From Streptomyces caniscabiei (GTDB taxonomy: Bacteria > Actinomycetota > Actinomycetes > Streptomycetales > Streptomycetaceae): DNA of 64,000 bases. Positions 9,101 to 21,508 of this stretch are shown in pieces (within the stretch, counting starts at the first letter, position 1; each line of letters opens with the position of its first letter). The notes under the pieces were generated by a model. The model saw nothing but the letters and a program-made list of their open reading frames with translations. It had not been told where the DNA came from and searched no databases. A program made the translations under genes and the position numbers. The stretch covers positions 143,479-207,478 of the forward strand of contig NZ_JABXWI010000017.1 in the NCBI RefSeq assembly GCF_014930365.1, written 5' to 3'.

Positions 9101-9331
9101 CGGCGGCGATACGGTCACGCGGGGTTTGGAACTGCTGGCGTTGGAGTGGTTCAAGAGCGTTCGGGTGAGCGGGGGTGAGTGTGGATGGCCTGTGTCGAGC
9201 CGCGCTCCTGGCTTGTGATGCCGGTTTTCGGTGGGGAACTGATGTTCCCTCATCGAATGCGTGACCTTCATGGGTGGTGCTCGTTTCCAGGGCGACGGTG
9301 TATTCGAGTCGGGCCGGGCGGAGGTGGCGGG

Positions 9332-10963
9332 GTGGGTGAGGTGCGGAGCATCGCGGCGCCGTTCATCGTGTCCGGGCCGTCCGGTGTGGCAGTCCGGACA
9401 CGCCTCAAGGGTCTGTCTCCCGGCGATGAGAAGGTGCTGCGTCTGGCGGGCGGGCACCTGGGGGCGCTGGCTTCGAAGGATCTCAAGGCGCGCTGCCGGG
9501 ATGGTCTGGAGCATTCCGGGCAGGCGTGGGCGGTCCGTAAGCGGGAGCTGACACCCGTCTCGTCGTCGCGGTGGGCGGGCAGTATCACCAAGGCCACGCA
9601 CGATCAGTGGGCGCTGGCCCGCCGCTGCCAGTCGGCGCACATCCAGAACCTGGAAGCCGGCATCCGCACCATCGAAACCCGGCTGTCCCTGCCGGTCGGG
9701 CAGAAGGGGACGCGGAAGGCGCCGGGAGGTTACCGGTCGCGGCGGGAGTGGCATGCGAAGGCGCGGCGGCTGCGGGTGCTGCAGGACCGGCTGGCCGCCG
9801 CGCGGGCCGACCGGGAGGCCGGGATCGTGCACGTGGTGCGCGGTGGTAAGCGGCTGGCCGGTGCCCGGCACCACCTGGAGGCGGCCGGGCTGACGGAGTC
9901 CGCGTGGCGTGGGCGGTGGGAGGCGGAGCGCTGGTTCTTCCAGGCGGACGGGGAGTCCGGCAAGCGCTACGGCAACGAGACCATCCGTATCAGCCCCGAC
10001 GGCGAGGTGAGCATCAAACTGCCCACGCCGCTCGTGTATCTGGCGAACGCCCCGCACGGACGGTACGTCCTGGCGTGCCGGGTCGCGTTCGCGCACCGGG
10101 GCGGTGACTGGGCGGACCGCGTCGAAGCCGACCGGGCGATCGCCTACCGCATCCACCTGGATACGGGCCGGGGCCGCTGGTATGTGACCGCGTCCTGGCA
10201 GATCCCGCCCACTCCGACCGTTCCGATCGAGGCGGCGCTCGCGCACGGCGTGATCGGCGTCGACATGAACGCCGACCACCTGGCCGCCTGGCGCCTGGAC
10301 ATCCACGGCAACCCGGCCGACAGCCCGCGCCGCTTCTTCTACGACCTGACCGGCATCGCCGAACACCGTGATGCTCAGGTCCGCCACGCCCTCACCCGTC
10401 TCCTGCACTGGGCCCGCACCTGCGGGGTGAAGGCGATCGCGGTGGAGGACCTGGACTTCGCCGCCGAGAAGACCCGGGAGAAACACGGCCGCAGGAAACG
10501 CTTCCGGCAGCTGGTCTCCGGCATGCCCACGGGCAGACTCCGCGCCCGGCTTGCCTCGATGGCCGACGCCACGGGGATCACGGTCATCGCCGTCGACCCG
10601 GCCTACACCAGCCGCTGGGGTGCCCAGCACTGGCAGAAGCCCCTCACCACGACAACCCGTAAGACGACTCGCCATGAGGCTGCCGCCGTGGCGATCGGAA
10701 GGCGCGCTCAGCAGCACCCGGTCCGGCGACGGACGGCACCGCCCCCACGGCACCGGAGAGATGTAGTGGGGCATCGGACCGTCCAGGCCGGATCAGGTGT
10801 TGCTGGGCGTGAGGGAACCCGCCCCCGCATTCCCGGACCACGGACACGATCCGTGCCGCCCGGACGCGGAGCGAACGCGGGCAACCAGAACGCCCAACAC
10901 CGTCCGGGGCGTTCGGCCGAGCATGAGACCTGGCAACAGGACTCACTCCCGCTCAGTCTTTAG
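9332..10963 (+). CDS. Orphan TnpB-like RNA-guided nuclease-family protein (IS605 OrfB type)
   Basis: About 543 residues from a GTG at 9332 with GGAGGT 6 bases upstream; the frame stays open to 9179, so a longer form is possible. The C-terminal half has RuvC-like motifs of the TnpB/Cas12 lineage: Asp311 in GVDMNADH, Glu372 in AVEDLDF, then AVDPAYTSRWGAQHW and TRHEAAAVAIGRR. The usual CxxC zinc ribbon between the last two is absent, as in a Streptomyces TnpB-related subfamily, and the third RuvC acid is Glu449 rather than Asp. The last 90 residues are Arg/Pro/Gly-rich, as expected if the frame runs through a structured guide RNA. No TnpA gene is adjacent. It separates aml from the pullulanase gene. 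Whether it still cleaves DNA is unknown. Confidence 0.8.
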   Translation: MGEVRSIAAPFIVSGPSGVAVRTRLKGLSPGDEKVLRLAGGHLGALASKDLKARCRDGLEHSGQAWAVRKRELTPVSSSRWAGSITKATHDQWALARRCQSAHIQNLEAGIRTIETRLSLPVGQKGTRKAPGGYRSRREWHAKARRLRVLQDRLAAARADREAGIVHVVRGGKRLAGARHHLEAAGLTESAWRGRWEAERWFFQADGESGKRYGNETIRISPDGEVSIKLPTPLVYLANAPHGRYVLACRVAFAHRGGDWADRVEADRAIAYRIHLDTGRGRWYVTASWQIPPTPTVPIEAALAHGVIGVDMNADHLAAWRLDIHGNPADSPRRFFYDLTGIAEHRDAQVRHALTRLLHWARTCGVKAIAVEDLDFAAEKTREKHGRRKRFRQLVSGMPTGRLRARLASMADATGITVIAVDPAYTSRWGAQHWQKPLTTTTRKTTRHEAAAVAIGRRAQQHPVRRRTAPPPRHRRDVVGHRTVQAGSGVAGREGTRPRIPGPRTRSVPPGRGANAGNQNAQHRPGRSAEHETWQQDSLPLSL

Positions 10964-11007
10964 GAACGGTCGGACCCACCAGAGCCGTCATCGCTAGGAG
11001 TCCCTCT

Positions 11008-16434
<5,427 letters not shown>

Positions 16435-16446
16435 GGCGCTAGTTTG

Positions 16447-16483
16447 GGTGGTGCGGGCGGAGGGGGATCCGGCCCGCACCATC
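16447..16483 (+). terminator. Hairpin after pulA
   Basis: GGTGGTGCGGGC (16447-16458) pairs with GCCCGCACCATC (16472-16483) with one G-T pair, 12 bases past the stop codon. Confidence 0.75.
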
Positions 16484-16509
16484 CGTGCGCCGGCGACGAC
16501 GAGAGCCTC

Positions 16510-18126
16510 ATGAGCCTGATGGCCGACGAAGCAAGCACCACGGTCCTGGTGGTCGACGACGCGGCCGCCAGCCGGTACGCGATGGGCGCGGTGCTGCGCA
16601 GAGCCGGGCACAGCGTCGTCCCCGTCGCCAGCGCCGGCGAGGCCCTCGCCGAACTCGACGTGCGCCTCCGCTCAGGGGTCCTGCCGGACGTGGCCCTCGT
16701 CGACGTCGGCCTCCCCGACATGAGCGGGTTCGAACTCTGCCGCCGGCTCAAGGCGCGGCCCCCGACGGCCGCCCTGCCCGTCGTCCACTTCTCCGCCGCC
16801 TCCGTCGCCCCCGGTGACCGCTGCCGGGGCCTCGACGCGGGCGGCGAGGCCTATCTGACGGTCCCCGCCGAACCGGAGGAGATCCAGGCGGTCGTCCGCG
16901 CGGCCGTCCGCGGCGCCCGGATGCGCAACGGCGCCGAGGCCCTCGTACGACGGCTCACCCTGCTCTCCGAGACCATCGTCGACGTCCAGGCCGCCCGCAC
17001 CCTCGCGGAGCTGGCCGGGGCCGCCGCCGAGGGAGCCGCCCGGCTCACCCGGTCGCCCGCCGCCGTGTTCGTGCTCGGCGAGGACGGCCACCTCTACAGC
17101 GGCACCTCCCGTGCCAGGGCCCGCACCACCCTGCCCGACGCCGGCGCGCACGAGGCCGTGGCCCGGCTGATCCGCCGTGTCACCGAAGGCGACCCCGGCC
17201 CGCGCGACACCGTCGTGCCCGCGCCGCTGTGGCCCGCCGGCTTCTTCCGGCCCGGCGTCACCGAGGACGCCCGCCTCGTCCTCGCCCGCACCGAGAGCGG
17301 CACGCCCGTCTGCGTCGCCACCCCCGAGCACGACACCCGGCGCACGGCCTCCGACACCTCGGGGCTGGTCGCCCGCCTCGCGCAGGCCACCGCGCTGGCC
17401 GCGCAACCCCTGCTGATGTACCAGGTCGAACGCCATGTCGCGCTCACCCTCCAGCACAGCTTCCTGCCCAAGCGGGTGCCCGAGTTCCCCGGCCTCGAAG
17501 TCGTCGTACGATATGTGCCCGCGTCCCGGCAGACCGAGATCGGCGGTGACTTCTACGCGGCCCTGTCCACCCCCGGCGGCGTCCTCACCGCCGTCGGCGA
17601 CGTCGTCGGGCACTCCCTGGAAGCGGCCACCGTGATGGTGGAGATCCGGCACGCCCTGCGCGCCTACTGCGTGGAGCAGTCCGACCCCGCGGCGCTCGCC
17701 GGGCGGCTCGACCGGATGCTCCAGCACTACCACCCCGATGTCACCGCGACCGTCTGTCTGGCCCTCGTCGAGCCGGACAGCGGGCGGGTGCGGGTCGCCA
17801 ACGCGGGCCACATCCCGCCGCTGATCGTCCGCGACTCCGGCGAGGCCGCGTATGTGAAGGCCGCCGGGCCGCTCCTCGGGCTCGGCCTCGAACGGCCCGA
17901 GCCGACGGAGACGGTGCTGTGGCCGACGGACCGGCTGCTCATGGTCACCGACGGTCTCGTCGAGACCCGCGGCATCGATCTCTCGCTCTCCCTGGAGCAG
18001 TTGCGGGCCGCCGCCGCGGACGCCCCGGACGGGACGGTCGCGCTGTGCGACACCCTGCTGCACTGCTTCGGCCGGGACCGGGAGGACGACATCGCGATGC
18101 TGGCGTTGCGGCTGCGGTTAGGGTGA
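16510..18126 (+). CDS. Receiver-domain PP2C (SpoIIE-type) protein phosphatase
   Basis: 538 residues. Residues about 8-125 are a CheY-like receiver: paired acids in VVDDA, phospho-acceptor Asp in ALVDVGLPD and a Ser in HFSAA; the usual Lys of the YLxKP motif is replaced (YLTVP). A GAF-like middle part (about 140-310) follows, then a SpoIIE/RsbU PP2C phosphatase domain with EIGGDFYAA, GDVVGHSLEAA, ANAGHIPPL and VTDGLVETRG. Such enzymes dephosphorylate anti-sigma-factor antagonists, numerous in Streptomyces. No kinase or sigma partner is next to it. The ATG at 16510 directly precedes the receiver; one at 16519 is equally possible. It ends 4 bases before the next gene, suggesting cotranscription. 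Confidence 0.9.
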   Translation: MSLMADEASTTVLVVDDAAASRYAMGAVLRRAGHSVVPVASAGEALAELDVRLRSGVLPDVALVDVGLPDMSGFELCRRLKARPPTAALPVVHFSAASVAPGDRCRGLDAGGEAYLTVPAEPEEIQAVVRAAVRGARMRNGAEALVRRLTLLSETIVDVQAARTLAELAGAAAEGAARLTRSPAAVFVLGEDGHLYSGTSRARARTTLPDAGAHEAVARLIRRVTEGDPGPRDTVVPAPLWPAGFFRPGVTEDARLVLARTESGTPVCVATPEHDTRRTASDTSGLVARLAQATALAAQPLLMYQVERHVALTLQHSFLPKRVPEFPGLEVVVRYVPASRQTEIGGDFYAALSTPGGVLTAVGDVVGHSLEAATVMVEIRHALRAYCVEQSDPAALAGRLDRMLQHYHPDVTATVCLALVEPDSGRVRVANAGHIPPLIVRDSGEAAYVKAAGPLLGLGLERPEPTETVLWPTDRLLMVTDGLVETRGIDLSLSLEQLRAAAADAPDGTVALCDTLLHCFGRDREDDIAMLALRLRLG

Positions 18127-18130
18127 CCTC

Positions 18131-18487
18131 ATGCCGCAGATCACTGTTGACTACTCCGCCGTCCTCTCCGACGGCTTCGACCGGCCCGCGTTCGCCAAGG
18201 CCCTGCACGAGGAGGTCGTGCGGACCGCCGCCGCGAAGCCGGAGGCCTGCAAGACGCAGTTCCGTGCCACCGAGGACACGGTCGTCGGACCCGACCTCGA
18301 CGGCCACGCCATCGTGCACGTCACGCTCGGGCTGCTCGCGGGCCGCACCGACGAGACCAAGGTGACGCTGACGGAGAACGTGCTGGAACTGCTGCGGGAG
18401 CACGTGAAGGTGGGGGAGGGGCTGGCGTTCCACGCGTCGGCGGAGGTACGGGACCTCGATCCGTCGTACCGGAAGTTCGAGGTCTAG
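18131..18487 (+). CDS. 5-carboxymethyl-2-hydroxymuconate isomerase-like tautomerase
   Basis: 118 residues matching the CHMI (HpaF/HpcD) family of the tautomerase superfamily in length and ends: MPQITVDYS at the start with Pro2, the catalytic base once Met is removed, and SAEVRDLDPSYRKFEV at the end. CHMI works in homoprotocatechuate breakdown, but no hpa gene is nearby, so the true substrate is uncertain. The gene begins 4 bases after the phosphatase gene and probably shares its transcript. Confidence 0.85.
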   Translation: MPQITVDYSAVLSDGFDRPAFAKALHEEVVRTAAAKPEACKTQFRATEDTVVGPDLDGHAIVHVTLGLLAGRTDETKVTLTENVLELLREHVKVGEGLAFHASAEVRDLDPSYRKFEV

Positions 18488-18505
18488 GCGAGATCCAGCC
18501 GAGGA

Positions 18506-19198
18506 TCAGCCGCGGGCCAGAGCCACCAGGCGTCCCGCCAGTTCGCTGAACGGGCCGTCCACCGGCTCGTCGGCGAGCATGCCGCGCAGCAGGGCCGCCA
18601 TCTCCGTGTCCTGTGCCGCGCTCACGGCCGCCAGGGCCGCGAAGTCGTGGACGAGTTGGATCTCCAGCTCGTGTCTCGGGATGCGGCGGCCGTCCAGCCA
18701 GATGAGGGCCGTGGACTCGGCGAGCGAGATCCAGGAGCGGACGACGAGTTCGAGGCGGGCCGGCGGGGTGTCGACGTCCAGGTGCGAAAGGATCTGGACA
18801 TAGGCGGCCTGCCGTACGCCGTCGACGAGGGCGTTGGTGCGCGACGAGCCGACGGCCGGGCCACCCCGCATCAGGGCCGAGAACCCGGGGCCGTGCTCGT
18901 CGACGAAGTCGAAGAACCGGTGGGTGACCCGGAGCAGCCGGGCGCCGAGCGGGCCCTCGCGGGGTTCCACGAAACGGTTCGCCAGATCGTCGGAGGCACG
19001 CTTCAACGCGGCCTCGTACAGGCTGAGTTTGCCCGGGAAGTAGTGGTACACGAGCGGGCGCGAGATGCCCGCCGCGGACGCTATCTCGTCGATGGAGACC
19101 TCGTCGGGCGAGCGCCGGCTGAACAGGTCGAGGGCGACCCCGATCAACTGCTGCCGCCGCTCCTCCACACCCATCCTGCGGCGCACACCGGTTCGCAT
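18506..19198 (-). CDS. TetR-family transcriptional regulator
   Basis: 230 residues with an N-terminal TetR helix-turn-helix at about residues 10-55 (RRQQLIGVALDLFSRRSPDEVSIDEIASAAGISRPLVYHYFPGKLSLYEAALKRA, shown only in part by GISRPLVYHYF as the recognition helix). The all-helical ligand domain follows and no ligand can be named. The gene is convergent with the isomerase gene. Upstream of the ATG lies a nested palindrome that is probably its own operator. Confidence 0.92.
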   Translation of the reverse strand: MRTGVRRRMGVEERRQQLIGVALDLFSRRSPDEVSIDEIASAAGISRPLVYHYFPGKLSLYEAALKRASDDLANRFVEPREGPLGARLLRVTHRFFDFVDEHGPGFSALMRGGPAVGSSRTNALVDGVRQAAYVQILSHLDVDTPPARLELVVRSWISLAESTALIWLDGRRIPRHELEIQLVHDFAALAAVSAAQDTEMAALLRGMLADEPVDGPFSELAGRLVALARG

Positions 19199-19199
19199 A

Positions 19200-19257
19200 C
19201 GAACACCTTACCGATTCATTCCAGCCGGACATCGGCTGGATAGCGTATAGGTGTTCG
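19200..19257. promoter_or_regulatory. Nested palindromes upstream of tetR
   Basis: An outer inverted repeat CGAACACCT (19200-19208) with AGGTGTTCG (19249-19257) encloses an inner one, CCAGCCG (19221-19227) with CGGCTGG (19233-19239). The outer arm touches the tetR start codon region, so binding would cover its promoter. Likely TetR autoregulation; unproven. Confidence 0.6.
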
Positions 19258-19281
19258 ACCGTTTGGTCACCGGTCTCGCGG

Positions 19282-21234
19282 TCACCGGGCCTGCTGAAGC
19301 CCGCCGATCTCCCGGCCGTTCGCCAGCGTGCCCTTCAACTCAGCCTGGGCGCCCTCCTCGACGGGTACGGCGAGCAGATTGCCCTGCGCCGATCCGCTCG
19401 CCCCGCCGCTCAGCTCGACGGAGACGGTGTCCCGGCCGCCGGCGGCCAGCAGATAGGAGACACCGGCCGCGGACTTCCAGGGGGCGGCGGCCAGCACATG
19501 GGGGTCGGCCGGGCCGCAGGCGGGGACCTCGTCGGCGGCGGCCGTGACATACGCGCCGACGGGGGTGTTGAACTGGGTCATCGCCCGGGTGCCCGCGCCC
19601 CGCCAGGTCTCGGTGCGGGTGCACACCCAGTCGGCCGTGCCGCTGCCGTCGGGCAGCGGCTGACGGGCGAACCGCCAGGCGTTGACGGTCCGCACACCCT
19701 GCGAGCGCACGGCGGCGAGAGAGCAGGCGAACGGCGCCCAGGCCGCGGGCGCGGCGGACGCGTCACGGGCGGGCACGGTCGTCGGGCGGCCGACCGTGAG
19801 ATGCGCGGGCACCACCTCGGACAGATCGCTCAACAACCGCGTACCTCCGGCGGCGTCGGTCAGCTGAAGAACGTCCCACGACGTGCAGTTCCCGCCGCGC
19901 ACCGCCGGGCTCGCGAACGGCGCCGTCGTCCCGTCCTTCGCCAGCGCCAGCCGCCGCACCCGTCCGTCGGCCTTCGCCAGGTCCCGTACGGCCGCCTCGC
20001 GCACCCAAGGGGCCGTCAGATAGCGGACGTTGCCGTCGACCCGGCCCAGCACCAGGGCGCTCGCGCCGGCGCCGGCCGCCCCGTCCACCCGGGTCAGGTC
20101 GAGGGCCGCCATGTCCGGGTCGTCGAGCGGCTCGGCGTACCGGGCGATCCGGAGGCCGTCGTGGAGCAGGACGACCCGGAGGTTGTCCACCACGCCCGCG
20201 TAGAGCAGGTGCGGCGGGCCGGGCGGGGGACCGGCCTGGGTGCCGAGGGTGACCGCGACCTGCACGGACTCACCGGGGCGGGCCCAGACCGCGAGGGCCC
20301 GCCGCAGCAGGGCCCTGTCCTTGACGAGACCGCCGCGCGCGGGCCAGGTGCTGAAGTCGGTGCGCCCCGTCTCCCGCCACGCCGTGGCCGTCGCCGTCGT
20401 CAACCTGCCCGGATCGAGGGCCGCCTGCGCCGCCGGATTGCGCGCGTACGGGGGTGCGGCGGCGCCGTCCGGACCCCACCCGTCGCCGGGCAGGCCGAGG
20501 AGCGCCCCGCACACCACCACGGCGGCCGTGGCGGCCAGCGCGGCCCTCGTGTGCTGGCGGCGGCGCACCAGATCGGTGGGGCGGGCGTGCAGCGAGCAGG
20601 GGTCGTACTCGGGGGAGAGGAGCAACGCGTACTGCTGGGCCGGCACCGAGTCGGCCTCCCGCAGCGCGGCGGCCGGATCACCGACGCCGGCCTCTTCGAG
20701 GAGAGCCCGGACCACCGGGTCGGGAAGCTTCTCCAGGCCCCGCAGCACATAGGCGGCGCGGGCCGCCGGTGAGAGCGCCGACAGCCGCTGGTCCAGGGCC
20801 AGTTCGTCGGCGCCGCCCGAGCGGGGGAAGAGCCGCAGCCCCCACACCCGCGGCAGCAGCGGCGGCAACTGGGAGCGCTTCGGCCATGCCCTGCGGCGCA
20901 GCGGCAGACCGGCCTCCAGGGCGGTGCGGACCACCTGGAGCCGGACGTAGGCGTACCCGGGGTTGCGCTCGCGACCCGCCGCGGTGCCCGTGCCCGTCGC
21001 CTGGGCCGGGATCAGCGGGGCCGACGCGCGGCCCCTCGGCAGCGCCCGCTGCGTCAACGCGTGCGCCGTCAGCACTCGACGGTTGCGGCCCAGGCTCGGC
21101 GGCAACGTCAGATAGGCGATGCGCACCAGACGCGGGTAGTGCTCGACGAGCGCGGCCTCCGCCTGCTCGACGTCCACGACCGACTCCTGAGCACGGGAAG
21201 CTGCGGGGCGCGGGGCGACATCCTGTGACTGCAC
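19282..21234 (-). CDS. Membrane-anchored protein with sigma-factor-like N terminus
   Basis: About 650 residues from a GTG at 21234 (a TTG at 21243 is the longest start; neither has a ribosome site). Residues about 20-190 resemble degenerate ECF sigma regions: VEHYPRLVRIAYLTLPP like region 2 and LSPAARAAYVLRGLEKLPDPVVRALL like region 4. A single membrane segment follows near residue 230 (ALAATAAVVVCGALLGLPG), then a large part predicted outside the membrane with several Cys (NCTSW, VCTRTE, PACGP). I do not recognise a named family. The arrangement suggests a cytoplasmic protein-binding or DNA-binding head tied to an external sensor, which is inference. Confidence 0.65.
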   Translation of the reverse strand: MQSQDVAPRPAASRAQESVVDVEQAEAALVEHYPRLVRIAYLTLPPSLGRNRRVLTAHALTQRALPRGRASAPLIPAQATGTGTAAGRERNPGYAYVRLQVVRTALEAGLPLRRRAWPKRSQLPPLLPRVWGLRLFPRSGGADELALDQRLSALSPAARAAYVLRGLEKLPDPVVRALLEEAGVGDPAAALREADSVPAQQYALLLSPEYDPCSLHARPTDLVRRRQHTRAALAATAAVVVCGALLGLPGDGWGPDGAAAPPYARNPAAQAALDPGRLTTATATAWRETGRTDFSTWPARGGLVKDRALLRRALAVWARPGESVQVAVTLGTQAGPPPGPPHLLYAGVVDNLRVVLLHDGLRIARYAEPLDDPDMAALDLTRVDGAAGAGASALVLGRVDGNVRYLTAPWVREAAVRDLAKADGRVRRLALAKDGTTAPFASPAVRGGNCTSWDVLQLTDAAGGTRLLSDLSEVVPAHLTVGRPTTVPARDASAAPAAWAPFACSLAAVRSQGVRTVNAWRFARQPLPDGSGTADWVCTRTETWRGAGTRAMTQFNTPVGAYVTAAADEVPACGPADPHVLAAAPWKSAAGVSYLLAAGGRDTVSVELSGGASGSAQGNLLAVPVEEGAQAELKGTLANGREIGGLQQAR

Positions 21235-21340
21235 GTTCAGCAAAACGAGCGATAGGTCAGATGGTCACCACGCCGTTCCACTGGGGTGGGCCGGGGCGCC
21301 CAGTGGGGAGGGGGTGCCTGTTTCGTCGGCGGCTGCGGCC

Positions 21341-21482
21341 CGGTGGGGCTTCTCGCGCAGTTCCCCGCGCCCCTGAAAGACCAGGCCCCCGTGGCCCTGA
21401 AAGGCGACCGGCGGCGGGCCTGAAAAGCACGGGGCGCAGCCCCTGCTTTTCAGGGGCGCGGGGAACTGCGCGACCAGCCCCC
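21341..21482. repeat. Copy 1 of a dispersed inverted-repeat element
   Basis: Left arm 21341-21376 (contains CGCGCAGTTCCCCGCGCCCC) and right arm 21450-21482 are near-perfect complements; inside, TGAAAAGC and GCTTTTCA form a second hairpin at 21421-21452. It lies just after the 3' end of the GH89 gene. Five more copies occur in this window. Confidence 0.9.
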
Positions 21483-21508
21483 ACGCGCCCGCACCCGAAA
21501 CCCAGAGG

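Noticed and set aside
9077..10774. A 565-codon open frame antisense to the TnpB-like gene
   Set aside because: High-GC shadow frame with Arg/Pro/Gly-rich content and no domain; the sense frame has RuvC motifs.
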